Shown: positions 49,652 through 62,937 of the stretch, piece after piece
How the letters are laid out: every line of letters begins with the position of its first letter
How positions within the stretch are numbered: position 1 is the first letter of the stretch
DNA from: Pegea sp. RAD2-039
Lineage: Eukaryota > Chordata > Thaliacea > Salpida > Salpidae
Reading direction: 5' to 3'
NCBI GenBank assembly: GCA_034620365.1
Contig: JAQGEQ010000380.1
Location: forward strand, 4,030,001-4,094,000
Length of the DNA stretch: 64,000 bases
Translations under genes and position numbers: made by a program
The notes under the pieces: model-generated
Told to the model about the DNA's origin: nothing
The model's database searches: none
The model's input: the letters and a program-made list of their open reading frames with translations, nothing else

Positions 49652-51073
49652 TTAAATCTTGTTTGCTTTAATTTAGGCTTCAATATAGCCACAGTTGCAA
49701 AATTGGGCGTTGGAAATTAAAGCTGTTGATGGGTATGTAGTGCTAACATATTTTTATTGAATCAGCAATATTGCTTCAATTAACTTTTTTACTACTGTTT
49801 ATAAGGAACTCAAATAATGAGTAATTGGTTTTATAGTCCCAACTACTTAAAATATTTGCTAAAAAATATTCCATTAAATTACAGACAAAAGTGATAAAAT
49901 TGCATTTAAAAGCATTTTTGTAAATTGCTTGTAATAAACTAGCAGATTAGGCAGCTAATATTGTTGTAAACAAGGAAATAATTTTAGTACTCAAACAATT
50001 TACCTTATGATCAATTGTTCATAGAATCTTGATTATTGAGCACTTGCTTTTGTGTTTATTTTGACTTTGGATGGTAAAATGTGTCAGCTAGTATAACTTA
50101 TTGTGATTTCTCTAAAATCTTTTCGTAAACTATTTTTCAGCTAACTTACTATTACATTCTGTGTTTCCTACTAGCTCTTTTGTTGTTTGTTTGGAAAAGA
50201 TTTTTTTCATCTAGCTAAAGACTTGATCTTTTATTAGTACTAGCGTGATGATAGAATGTCCTTTCAGGTTTTTTGTTTAAATTATTGGTTAAAACAATAT
50301 GAATAACAATTTAAATCCCACAACATTTGATTATAACCCAAGCATTTCTTTGAAGGTTTTTTGTTCTTTAAAAAAATAATAAATACGTTTAAAAAGCAAT
50401 ATTTACATAAGCGACCTAATTAAATACCTACCGTAAAAAACAAACGGATTAAACTTGTAAATGAAAGTTCTGTAATAATAAAATACTTTAATGAAAATTT
50501 GATCATAAAGAAATAACTGTCCTATCTTCCTATACAAAACATAACTCACTATTGTTAAAAACTCAAAAACAAAATTCAACAAAGGGCATCTGACAATAAT
50601 CAATCAGTAGCAAAACTCTTACTTACCAAGATATAACTTAATCATTTGAATAAGTCAACTTTATTATGAATCTATAAGGCGCCAAAAACTCTGTATTTTC
50701 CACTTTGAAAACTCCGATAGGATGTTGTTTTGACAAGGTAGTCGCAAAAGTGATATATTATACGTCACAAAAAGAGGGAATCTTTCCCATAACTGTTTTG
50801 GTCTTATAAAGATGACAACCAAACGACTTGTTGAAGGTTATCACTACAGTGTCTACAATATATTTCTCCTAAATGCAAAATAAAAGTTTATTTTGTCTCG
50901 GTCATTTGTATGGTGATATATGAAAGTTATTTGAGCATTGGGTTTTTAGCAAATTTAATTTTACTAATGTACAAAGTTTGACTTGCTTTCATCTTATTTC
51001 ATCTATGAAAAACAATAAGATTTAGATCTTCAAATAAATCTTTTATGTTCAAATGATCTTCACATCCGGAGTA
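49652..51073. other. Gene-poor tract with one unexplained open patch
   Basis: At 50677-50808 a plus-strand stretch of 40-odd codons is open with balanced composition (GAKNSVFSTLKTPIGCCFDK.., ..SQKEGIFPITVLVL). It has no start codon or convincing splice sites. It may be transposon-derived; the rest shows nothing. Confidence 0.3.
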
Positions 51074-51217
51074 TTACTTTTTGTTTTTATCAGAGATATC
51101 TGTCATGGTGCGATTCTGGATACTTAGAGCTATCTTGCTATGAGCGTGACAAATAACCTTACTGCAGGATTTAGACGCTTTAAGTAGAGATATGAATAGA
51201 GATCGGTTGTTTTGCAA
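51074..51217 (-). CDS. Candidate terminal exon, or transposon remnant
   Basis: After the acceptor ATACTTTTTTCTAG the minus strand is open for 47 codons (LQNNRSLFISLLKASKSCSK.., ..SIQNRTMTDISDKNKK) to a TAA at 51076-51074. G+C content is above the local background. No upstream exon, homologue or poly(A) signal was identified. Confidence 0.25.
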   Translation of the reverse strand: MQNNRSLFISLLKASKSCSKVICHAHSKIALSIQNRTMTDISDKNKK

Positions 51218-52221
51218 CTAGAAAAAAGTATCAAATTGATCTTAACAATATCGATACTTGACCAAAAACATGTTAATTCACATTTAAATTAAAAAGAAAG
51301 TTTCTAGATTGCTTAAGTATTTATATTTATGTAAATCGACAGTTAACTTACATTCAAGGCTTCCACTTGATAATAATATTTGATAATTTTACGTGTAAAA
51401 ATAGAAAATATATTTTTTTATAAGTCTAAAGTTCACTATATTAAAATCATAATTATTTTATCATTTCTTATACTTGAAACGCAGACTACTTAAGTAATAT
51501 TGAGCAATTAATGTCATTTTCATTTTATAGCAGAACGAATATAGACGAAGATATAACTAAAAAAAGTTTCTATTAGTATAGAAAAATTGAGCTACTTAAC
51601 TGTAAGTTCGATTGAAATGTATATAAGATGTGTTTATTTTGATATTCACATAAGTAAGAACAGAGATATAAAACCAAATAAATTGAATGATAAAGTTTCA
51701 AATTGGAGATCAATAAGTTAATTATTTAGTTAAAGAATAGTCAGAGAGTAAACGTCGGTTAGTTTATAGTTATCGAATCACTACAACCGTAAGCTTATAA
51801 ACTCTTTTTGTAGTATGGGCGTAAACGGCAAATACAATGATTGTTCAAGTCATGCATAGCCAGCAGCTATTTAATGAAGTTTATTTTACTAATAAATAAC
51901 ATTTCCAATAATTAAACTGAACATTTGTTGAAATTTTTTACTGATTTACAAATAACTCCGAAATGAATTTTCAACTTACTTTATTTATAGAATAGTTGTT
52001 ATGATTGTGTATTTTGCCGGTTGAAACTTTGTTATTCTTAGCTTAGTTGTTTACTGGACTAAGTAGTAACGTTTTTGTGCTTTAAAACCTATTGAAACAG
52101 ATTATTGCTGGTCACTGAATTAAAAATAAGCTCCCAAAATATTTCAGTTTGAAAATACTGAGACGTTGTGTTGATGATTCCACTCTTACAGCGTCAATGT
52201 CAAATATTTTCTTTCTTCTAA
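51218..52221. other. Non-coding tract
   Basis: A/T-rich; nothing supportable except the acceptor CACTCTTACAG (AG at 52190-52191) that precedes the next candidate. Confidence 0.35.
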
Positions 52222-52350
52222 ATGGCTCTTACTGTAAATGAACAACTAAAGTTTAAACACCCTTCTCTATCAACTCTTTGTACCCATCAACTCACATCAA
52301 TTGAAAAACGCTTATACCAACGCGTTCTCTATTGTAAAGCATTCCTTTGA
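52222..52350 (+). CDS. Candidate first exon or 42-aa ORF
   Basis: ATG at 52222, 30 nt after a good acceptor. It reads MALTVNEQLKFKHPSLSTLC, then THQLTSIEKRLYQRVLYCKA and a stop at 52348. Composition and codon variety look coding-like, and a possible donor (GTAAAG) follows ..RVLY. However, another ATG (52196) in a different frame lies between acceptor and start. No second exon or family recognised. Confidence 0.25.
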   Translation: MALTVNEQLKFKHPSLSTLCTHQLTSIEKRLYQRVLYCKAFL

Positions 52351-54148
52351 TTCAACAAACTAATTTCGATTTTTCATTTTTTGTCGAATCTTCTGTACTC
52401 GATTTTTTAATCTCTACTTCTAGTTTGTTTTGAATTAGTGAAGGATTCAAAATTTAGTAAATCATTTTACAAGTTGTTTAATGAATTATAAATCAATTCT
52501 CTTTAACATATTTGTTGCTTGTAAGAAGTTTTCTGAATAATATTTTCTCATTAGATATTTCCTATTTTTAAATAAAAATTGAAAGCAACTGAAAAAATAA
52601 TTTTTCTTTTTGAGTTAATATATAGATAGCATCTCTAAGATAAAAAATTATTAATCAATGCTACGGCTATCTTACAAATGAAAAATCATTTCTTTATCTC
52701 AATGTTTTTGTTTTTTTAAAAGTTTATTAAGCAACAAAAATATTTTATGTGATTTATTTTTTTAATTATAGTATCAATGAAATAATAAAACATTTGTCGG
52801 ACTGAAATTATAATTACTAATTGTTTTTAAGTTATATTTATAATGGCATCAAACAGTAAAGAGCTTTGCACGATTTAATGCAATTAACCATCTTATTAAC
52901 GATTTATTTTTATAATCTCTCCATAGTAGACATTAAACTAAAATTGCATTTTGGATAATTTATGTCATTAATAGAAAAAATAATCTGTTAAAAATATATA
53001 CAAAAAAAAGTTTCTTAAGTATGTTTAAAAATTCTTATACAAACTTGTTTTTAAAAACTGCATAAATTATACAGTTATTTTATTTTCAATAATAATGTTT
53101 ACAACAGATTTTCTTTTAATAGTATATTTCTAGTATAGAAACATCTTATTAGAAAGATAACAAGTATATTTAAGAAGATTTGTTAATTAAGATTTTATCA
53201 AAACTGTTCTTAAAAAGCTCGTTTTTTATGACTATCTTTAAATTTACTAACTTATTGCTGTAAAGTTTTGAAAGATATATAAGTAAGAAGCTGAACACTG
53301 TTGTTATAAAAACCTAAAAATATTTGACTTTTATGAAATATTTTTAATTGCTTTTAAAGTTCAACTTTATTTTTTTTAATCTTACTTTTAGTTCAATCAT
53401 CAGCAAGGTCGAAATCACCAATTTTAACAACTGCTATAAGTTTATTTTGGGTTTAACATATTCTTAAATACTTTTTAATCGAAAGTGACTTATCTTTCAC
53501 CCATTTGTGTTGTTAAACTCAAATATTCCCAAGAAGCAAAATGAATTAAGTTAAACAGCATACATTTCGGAAATGAAAAAAAGATGACAAAAGTTAAGGT
53601 TATAAGATGCCACTAACTATTTATGTGGTTTTTAATGCAACATTAGAATTTAAAGATTAAATCTAGTTCAAAGTACTGGTTTTTAGTGTAAATAGTTCGG
53701 TTGTGCTTAAGAAAAGAATATTAACCTTCTGAATGATTAGTACAAGGATTAGATTTTTATTTAAATATATAAAATTCCTGGAAAATGTAGCACTAAAAAA
53801 GGAAATATTATTTTTATACGATTTTTAATTAGTGTTTTAACAAATGTTTAATTAATTGTTATAAGTTCCAAAGCAGCATTTGAATTGATAACAAATTAAT
53901 AATAAGTATAAAAAGATATAAATTTTCAAACAAACAACAATCTATTGTTTGTTTAGAATATTAATGTTACAAAAGTAAGTTTTTTAGTTTCAACATTTGT
54001 TTGAACTTCAATTTTTTTCAATTAAATTAAAATTTATTACTTTTTGGTTGCTTCTTTAAACATAGTGGAAGTAATTGACTTTGCAAACATTGATTTTTTA
54101 TCAGGATGTTCAGTTTAAACAAAGCTTCATTTTGCAACTAAATTGTAG
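52351..54148. other. Non-coding tract
   Basis: Very A/T-rich; no gene, repeat or RNA that I can support. Confidence 0.35.
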
Positions 54149-54195
54149 TTAACATTTGCTACAAGGTTTACGATCTTCACAACGTGATTTACAAC
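54149..54195 (-). CDS. Terminal exon of a Cys-rich peptide (candidate)
   Basis: Acceptor TTTTTTTTTGCAG ends at 54196. In the frame needing one base from a previous exon, the exon reads CKSRCEDRKPCSKC then stop (54151-54149): four cysteines in 14 residues with spacing C-x3-C-x5-C-x2-C. Such tails are common in small disulfide-rich secreted peptides (antimicrobial peptides, protease inhibitors, toxins). No upstream exon with a signal peptide in a compatible phase was found within about 1 kb on this strand, so the call is partial. A second frame (VVNHVVKIVN..) is also open. Confidence 0.35.
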
Positions 54196-54639
54196 CTGCA
54201 AAAAAAAAGATTTATTATCTAAAAACGAATTAAAAATTTTTATTTTTTCTTAAAAGTTCTTGTTTTGATTGAAATTTTGTTTTTTTACACCTTAAGCTGC
54301 ATAAACAAGAGCAAATTTTTAGAATAGTTAATAAATTAAAACCTATGATCGTGTTTTTAAACAGATAACCCACTAATACATCTACTTTCATAGTAACAGT
54401 CTAGCCCAATCAGTAAACAAGTAATTAAAGGAAACCGAACAATTTAGTGTATTTATTATTTCCTTATTTATGCATGATATTATAAAAAAGTAGAAAATTA
54501 CGATAGAAAGCTTTCCTAAAATATAGTCAGTGTTTTTATGCAAACAAAAAAGGCTTTCCAGTTGTAGACTCTTTCAATAGATGTTGTTTGTCAATACAAG
54601 CAGAAAATTGACAGCTTGGTGGCGGTAAGGAGTGGCTCA

Positions 54640-54880
54640 ACACAAGCTTACTTGAGAGAGGGTAAAAGAAAAGTAGAACTCGCACAATTACGTCTAGATA
54701 AACGAAGATAGCTGATCGAAATCAAGTTTGCCTTCTTTCTTGTCGACATTTCAACTATTTTTATCTATGACAGAAAGCTTGAGCTTGAAGCAGACAGACG
54801 AAGCGAGAGAAGAAGCAGAAAGAAAAAATAAGATAAGAGTAAACTCAGCCGGCGTTCTAGCATATGTTCACTTGTAGCTG
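54640..54880 (+). mobile_element. Possible decayed transposon coding fragment
   Basis: A purine-rich island reads, with stops and frame changes, AYLREGKRKVELAQLRLDKR, LIEIK, then KLELEADRRSERRSRKKK. Such charged Glu/Arg helices occur before the capsid or nucleic-acid-binding regions of LTR-retrotransposon Gag proteins. On the opposite strand the same island holds a 33-codon ORF. No long terminal repeats or polymerase remains were seen. Confidence 0.25.
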
Positions 54881-55465
54881 CTACTGCTGATATCATTTAT
54901 TCTTTTGACGCTGGTGTTACGATATCATGGACGATAAGTTGTTTGAAGTCTCAACTTCAAGTTGAATTCTAAACTTCTAGCGGCGATTATAGGAAGCTTA
55001 TAATTAGTTGGCGGTTAGCAGAATCAGATTATGATTTACAACTGTTTGTTTAGATTTATGATGTTTAAATAAATCACTAAAAACTTAAGTAAGATTGTTT
55101 TAATGATTAAAAGATAGAGCAGAGCATATAGTTGAATAAATATTATAGAGTTTACACATAAGCCTTGGTAAGTATAAAACTTTTTTATGATATATTGTAC
55201 AAAACCATGGCGGCTAATTTGAATAATTCTCAAATTAAAAATTGACTTAAGAACAACATTAGCTTATTTCATTTACTCAAATCAACTGTTTTCGTTTAGA
55301 CAACAGTTGGACGATGTATTAATAATAAGCTGTCAGTCAAAAGTTGTTTTTTATTCAAATTTATTATTTTTCTAGATGATCTAAAATCGAAATTTTATTT
55401 TAAACTTTTAAAGCTTAATTTATTAAATTTTATTCTTCAGATTTGTTAAAAAACTGTTTAAAACA

Positions 55466-56116
55466 ATGTGGTGGTGTTTAACGCTCAATGATTGTGAGAA
55501 GTCAAAGAAGAGGTGTAAAATGCCGTCAAGATTTTTGAACCTTTATGCATGGGGCGTCCTTCTAATTGTGGCCCAATTGTCTCAGGCTAGACCACGGACC
55601 GGAAAAGCTTACGAATGGTCGAAGCCTAATCTACCTCAAATGGTAACAGTGATGACTTTGAACAAAAGCAAGGCGGTGTTTGGGGGACATGTAGCAGCTC
55701 GACTTCGAACTACGTGTGATTTTGAATGCCAAGTAGACAAGGACTTTAAATCTCGACATATTCAACAAACTGAACGTGATATGAGCTACGAAACACTGGA
55801 TGTTAAGACAGGAAGCCGAGTTTTACATATCGTCAAAGTGAAAAACTACACATCGGCCAATCAATCACCTGGACAGTCATTTAGCTTTATACCAGAAATT
55901 TCACAGCCAAGTGTAGATACTTCGGCCCGTAAACGAGGCAAGCGAATGATTTTTGGGTACGATACCCGCTACTCGCTGCCAACAAAAAAGTTTTCGAAGA
56001 TGTTCCCCTTCTCATCGGTTGTAAAGCTGTCTACTGGATGTGCTGGCGTTCTAATTGCACCTAAATACGTTCTTACATCAGCTCACTGCATCCACGATGG
56101 CCAGAAGTATTTAAAG
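55466..56116 (+). CDS. PRSS23/PRSS35-type secreted serine protease, 5' coding exon (partial)
   Basis: A 217-codon exon ending at donor AAG|GTTAGA (phase 0). The first ATG (55466) adds 18 residues before a second ATG at 55520, which directly starts a signal peptide (MPSRFLNLYAWGVLLIVAQL..); the second is the likelier start, numbering below counts from the first. Then a pro-region with cysteines 84 and 88, a furin-like site RKRGKR (155-160), and the mature start MIFGYDTRYSLPTKKF, PFSSVVKLSTGCAGVLIAPK, YVLTSAHCIHDGQKYLK with the catalytic His207. This matches PRSS23 (..RKR.I.GYD.RF..; LSTGC.G.L.A..HVLTAAHCIHDG.). The exons with the catalytic Asp and Ser were not found downstream, so either the intron exceeds 7.8 kb or the gene is truncated. 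Acceptor TTATTCTTCAG ends 25 nt before the first ATG. Confidence 0.85.
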
Positions 56117-59100
56117 GTTAGATTTCATTTTCTGATTTCTAAATTAAAAATTTTTGATTACAATTCTCCTAACTTTCATCTTAAGTAGAGACAAGATAGA
56201 TAGTATGTTTTATCAGAAACCTTGAAGTACTTGATAAAGTATTACGGTCTCGATGTGGGTGATATCTATTAAGGTCGTAGTACACATTTAGTAAACATTC
56301 TTTAAATACAACTCCCTATGATAATTTATTCTTTGCTACTTCTGTCAAATTAGTTCCCGACGCTTAGCACCTTTGAACATCAGTTCTTTTGAAGATTTTG
56401 CTTTAAACTTGTACTTCTTTTCTATTTATTTTGTTGTTATTAGATTACGACCATTTGAACAAACTTTCTGTGAGTCTTAAGTACTTAAATTTTTCTGTTT
56501 TATGTTATTGTTGGCTTTACTGTCTTGCTTAATTGCAGCTGTAGAAGTTCTGCAACTTCTGTTTATTATCATACGTCTGAAAGAGATAATCCGGCTAAAA
56601 TATAAAGATCTTAGCCTCCAATTTCACAGTTTAGCTTATGTTTCTTTTCTACATAAAGCATTTCTTACATTTTTAGTAGATTTCATGGTAATCTAAAATT
56701 CTAGAACAAACGAAGCATAATGTTATTAGTCAGCTAATGACTTATTTCTCACAGTTGTTTATCACCAGCTGAAATATAATCCAACTAACTTTTTTAGTTT
56801 GTATATTTAGTTTTAAGCCACTTACTTTTTGCAAACAAACTATTTAAAAATAGAAAAGTTTTTGCTAAGAAGTTTGCTATGTTAAACAACCAAAAATTTA
56901 AACTATTCAAACAATGAAACGTAGAATTAGAAATTAAACAAAAAACGCAAGGATATTACAAAAACGCGTTTTTTAAGGTTTGCAAAAGTTGTTATATCAA
57001 AGTAGGTGATTCTTTTAGTGTATGAAATGTAGAACTTGTAGAGATAAAATAATCTATTAAACCGGAATTTAAATAATTAGTGATGTATTTGAAATCTATG
57101 TTTGTTTCTATGGCTAAATTTCTTACCACAGATGCCTATATGAGGCATATTTCTTGAGCAAGCAGTTACAAGTTATTTTGCTTGCCTTAAGTTTGTTGAT
57201 AAACACTTTAATACAATGGAAATATTTTCATAACAGCTGAAATTCTTCGAAACAATTTTAAAAAGTATTTTAAATCATGATGTTTTTTTTAATATCTACC
57301 ATCGTATTACTTATGAAAATCGAGAAAAATTATCTACAAATTAAATACTAAGTCTATTATTGAATTTAAATTATCTATCTTAATAGGAGCCCTCAAGCTT
57401 GTTTGGCTGGGGCGATCAATTTCAACAACTGCTTTAAAAACTCATTTTTTATATAGTAGGCTGTTGGTTGTAAGCAAAAAATGGCAAATATTTTTGCTTT
57501 GTTTGTTTTTTGTCTATCATCCTTATTAACATTTTAAGTAATCGTATTTGATGAGAGTAATATTGTGAAATTATTTATACTTATTTGTTATGAGCCATTT
57601 AAGGTAAAAGTTGATTTATGTTCAAACAAAACTTTTCAAGCTGTTTAACAGTTCAATCTAAATTAAACAGTTTTCTTAATAAACAGAGATGCTTCCATAT
57701 TTTAAGTTTTATTCATGAATTACTATATTAACAAGATCAAAGCTTCAGATGAAGAATGTAATTCATCATTCATACTTTGTTTTACTTCTAGCTTTCTTCT
57801 TTTTTTTAATTTGTTTTTTGGAACTGATACTCAGTATCGTTATCTCAATTTTATTTAAACAAAGTTCATCTTTTACTGATTTAAATGCATAAATTTCTAT
57901 TTTTACATTAATGTGTACTTTGAAACCAGGTTGAATCAAAATTTAACAGAACAAATAATTCTGAGAACAAATAAAATCTGTAAATTAAAAGGTTAAATGT
58001 CAAACTTAAATTCTACATTTGAATAAAATGTCTTTGAAAAATTGTAGTTCCTTAAATTAACTAATTTATCATATTTACTTTGTATGCTTTTATTTACTTT
58101 TTTAATATCTTTTTTGATATTTAAATCAAATAATAAGTATGTTTGCTCATCGAACAATGTAAATTTTGCTCATACATCTTTAATGACGTCTTAAGCCGTG
58201 TAAAATTACGCAAAGTTATCCAACTTTAAAACAAAACGTAAAAAAACTTACAAGTTAAGTTTCATACCAGCCAGTTGTATAGTAGATGAGATACCTGAAA
58301 TACATTCAAACATCAAAAAACTTAATGAAATGAAAAACAAAACCACTCTGAAAGCTTACACGAAATGAGCCAATCACTCTAAGTTGTAAAATACAGAGTT
58401 TCCCTACAAAGGATGTTACTTGGCTTATATAAGATTCAAGGTATGGCTTGTACTAGAAAAACTTTGTGGTTTGTTTAAAGTTAATCAGTTGCACCAAAGT
58501 CGTTAAACTATTTTGCAAATATTGGAATCTTACAAGATACGTTCACGTTAGTCTAAATGCGTTAATTTTACAAACAAATTATTATGAAATGAATTTTTAT
58601 TAAAATCAAATACAAATATAGAAAACAATTTTAGATATAATTTTTAAAGTATGTAATAATCCACTTATAACTAGTGTTTAGATAGTAAATAAAACTCCAA
58701 GTAAAACTATGTTCCCATCACTAAAAACGTCAGTTTTACGCTGAAGTTTGAACGATGAAAGTTTTAATCTAAAGGATTAAAAAATATTTGCGAGCTTTTG
58801 AGTGACTAGACTTTACTTTGCTAAATGTAAAATAATTTCACTTTGTCACGTAAGTTTATTTTGATGCTTAATTATAAATATTTTTGTTTTTATGTCATCT
58901 TATCAAAATTTATATTTTGAGTCCAACATAGGAACTATTGAAAGATGTATAAATAATTCGATAAAACAATTTTCGTTGCTTTGATCACATTGTTCAAATA
59001 ACAATAGATCTGTGATTTTAAATTTCAAACTTCTACTACAAACAGCTGTATGCTGATTACCTGATCATAAAGTAAACTAGATGATCAGAGTCAGTGTTTG

Positions 59101-62100
59101 GATTCTCAATAGTCAAATACATCAAAGAGTTTTGAGGACTTCAAACAAACGGCTTTTCTAGATTTTAAGTGTAAAATTGAATGTTTGTATGAACAACGAT
59201 TTCCAAATAAAACTACTCATTGAAGCATGAACAAACAATAACTCAGCGATGCATTTAAAGCTATTATACAATTTTATATAATTATTTTGATCTCTAATAT
59301 ATCTAATAACGAATATTAATACTTTGGTGGTGAAATTTTAGATTAAAATTATTCAAAGCCGAATATTATATCAAAAGCATTTTAGAACAAAAGATTTCTC
59401 TCAAATTTATTATGCTTTTACCCAAAACATACTTCAATTCTATTAGCCTTTGATTGGCAGACGCATATTAAAAGATTACATTAATCGAAAGAATACCAGT
59501 TAACCAAATATTCATTAACTTCAACAAAATCTTTATTAAGCAAAGCTTTTCTCAAGATTTTATATCTGAAATCCTTATTTTTAATCTTATGCTGCTGTTG
59601 AATCATTGAGTTTGATTATTTTACAAACAACTAAAAAAGCTTTTTAATTAAATACAGGCGTCGATAACAGTTTAATTGGCCACTTGCTTCTATTTAAGGT
59701 TTACTAAACATTTTCTGCAAGAAGCACAACACTTACAGCTAGTTTTTTGGCTCTGTCAAAATAATTATTTGTTTAACATTTTTTTCTTATTTGAAAAGTA
59801 TTTCTTTATTTTTTTAGTATTATAAATCTTGTTTATTACTGATGCAGGGTTTTTAAGAATAGTATCCGTTTATTATAGTGTGACATGATTATTGATTGTA
59901 CTAAAAAATGTTGCAAGACTTTTAAAACTTATTTTTAAAATTTAAATTGTATTTTCGTTAATCTATTTTGATGTAATATAGAAGATCTAGCTTGTGTTTG
60001 TAAATATATGATTTTTTACTAAACAATAAACTTAAACTGTTTTACTAAACACGTTGAGCTTATTGTATATTTTCTATTACTAAATGAACTATTTGCTTAG
60101 GGTCAATTAATTAACGTTAAGAAGAATTTTTCTTAGATAAGATGAAATCATCGACTTAAACTAATTTTATGATACTCAAGTTACTTTATAAGAGTCTATA
60201 AGAGTTGATGAAAAAATGACTGATGACTTGAAATACTACTTCTTACTCGTTTGACATTGTATTATAAACAATGTATTGAGAAATATATTTAATCCTTTTT
60301 TAAGATTGTAACACTACTTTCAAGCATTGCCTATGACTTATAACTATTTTTTTTATTAATTTTCTTATAATGTATTTTACAATCGATAAAGTTTCTATCT
60401 AATATTTGTGAGTCTTTACAAAATAAGAATTTTCATTTTAGCAACACAAATATTTATAAAGTGTTTTCATTTAATCTTTTATAAGATGAAATAATTTAAA
60501 TTAAATTTTAAAAAACGTTAAACGAAAGCTAAATGAAAATTTTATGATCTAAAAAACTGATTTATAAAAACTGAATATTTATTCCTGGTATCTGTGAAAA
60601 ATAAACTTTGCTTTATTTGAAAAACTCATATGAATATATTGAAGAAGTATAAGTGATAAAAATAAATTTTACTTTTATGAATCTGCAAGAGTAAGCTACA
60701 GGAGCGTACCAATGATTTAACCTTGAACTATAATGGCTTACACCGTTCACTTCAGTTTATTTAAATGAGGTATCTAATCTCGTATTTTGACCAATCAGAA
60801 AGAAGCTAGTTACTATAACTGCTGGGTACTTTGACAATTTCTACAATAAAGATTAATTTTTTATAAAATGTTAATATAATTACGAAGATGTTGTAATAGT
60901 TTTGGTGATGATTTAGTAAATTATTTTTTACTTGACAAACTATCATAATGATTAAAATTAAATTTAGTAAGCTGATCAAATAGATTAATCATATGTGCTT
61001 TCTATAATTATGTTTAGAGAAGCAAGTAATTGATTTCTTTATTTAGAATAATTTCTTCCTCCCTACCACACTTAGTCTACTGCCAAATTTTACAAAGTAC
61101 TTTATTTCTCTAGCCATGCAAGTAAGCTTTCAAAATATTCAACATTCAAAGAAAGCCTTCTGAATAGAAAACTTTTATCTTTGTAAAATATTTATAAAAA
61201 TTCGTCTTAAGTTTTCGTCAAATATAGAAATATAAAAATAAAGAAAATTGTTCAAAGATAAACAGATTATATCATGAAGCGATAACAACGTTGGTTTTTA
61301 TCATAATTATTTACATAACTTTTATCAATAACTTAGAAAAAATGATTGATTATGTAACAATAATAACTGAGAAAGTGCTTAACCAATATCAACAGATAGA
61401 TTTACAGGATCTTAACTAAGTTTATAGATAAGTTGAATTCTACATTAACAAGATTTACTACATTATACCTTTTTATCAGGATATAATGCTTATTTTATAT
61501 TCACTATATCAATCGTTATCCAAAAAGTATAAAAGGCGTATAGACTGGCACCAGAGATTATTATCTCATCATAAATTGAAATCAGCTATTATTTAGTCTT
61601 CAAAAATTTATAAGAACTCTAACAATAATAACTTTTCTATTCAAACAAAAGTTTGTGTTACCGCTTGTTTTTAAGGCTATTATGGTCATTATTAGTTACT
61701 TGGCTCAATAAATTTGTCATTATTGATTATGTTTGTTAATCAGATAACGTGTCGGTTTGTAATAGATTTAAAGCAAACTGGAATAATTTCATATAAACCT
61801 GAATTGAAGTAAGGTTCTTTAATTTTTCGATTAGTAAATTTATTTAAAACATTTGTTTGAAGTCTTGGCTTTTTATTTATAAATAATTGTACTTAAGTGA
61901 GTTAGCTGTAGTTTATATAAAAAGCCTAATGTGAACTTTTTTACAAATAAAGTTAACTTTAAGACGCTTAAAACAAAAATGAACTATTATTGACAGTTTT
62001 TCTTTAAAGAATATTTCTTGTTATGTAAAATGATCCATCTAATTTCAAACTGTACTTGTCACGTATTTCAATTTAGTATAAAGTATTTTTGTTTGTTTCT

Positions 62101-62937
62101 AAACCTTTATGAAATTCAAGATAATTTCACAAAACAAATATTTCATATGCTCCAGTAATCAAAGCTACCTTTCTAAATTGTATTTGCTTAATTAACTTCT
62201 AAGACTTTCTATAAGATAATATCGATGCTGTTGATATTAAATTGAATCAAAATCATGTTCATGATAAGCAACATTAGTGATAGGCAAATAGCCTGAGGAA
62301 GTGAACTACCTATACTCAGTAATTTATATTAGCGTCTTACTCTGTATCTACATATCTTCGTGTAAACGTGTATATTGTTACATACAATTATGTTCATTAG
62401 ACCTAATACAGTTTTCTAAATATATTGTAAGATTACTGTTCAATTGATAAGTTTTGTGGTCCAAATTATTCTACTTTAAGTTCTTGACAAGGTAATGTTT
62501 GTTTCTTAGACTCTTATAAAAACATGAAAATAACTTTTGAGATAAACTTTATCAAAATAAAATACTTTTAAGTTCTAGTTGCTACAAAATATAAATCCAC
62601 GTTTGGTTTGACAGCAATTTTTTACTGATGCTTTAAATCTACTTATTCAAAATGTTTATTAAACTTTTAGAAAATTTTTCTTGTTTTGCTTAGTATCATG
62701 TAATGTATAATGTTATTTACTGATCCCAACTTTCAGAAACTTAAACGTGTTGTTGATGAGCATTAAAATAAGTGCATGCAGCTGAGATCTGTTCAAGTTG
62801 AAAAAAAGTAATCGGAGAAGACTATTACTAGACTATATTTTTATTATAAGATAATTACTTTTGGTATCTTTAAGCAAACTTTTTTGTATATTTAAAAAAG
62901 AAAGTAAGCAAATATATAAGCTAATATGAGCACTGAT
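56117..62937. other. Presumed first intron of the protease gene
   Basis: A/T-rich. No exon with the protease motifs expected next (DYALLEL-like or G.SGSG-like) is visible. A strong acceptor ends at 56538 but its frames stop quickly and are out of phase with exon 1. A minus-strand 43-nt stretch (58294-58252) has a good acceptor (TGTATTTCAG) and consensus donor GTAAGT and could be a non-coding exon. Confidence 0.35.

Noticed and set aside
56502..56693. 64-codon plus-strand frame with a hydrophobic start (MLLLALLSCLIAAVEV..) and an acceptor ending at 56538
   Set aside because: It looks a little like a signal peptide, but the acceptor frames stop early, do not match the protease family and are out of phase with protease exon 1; no other support.
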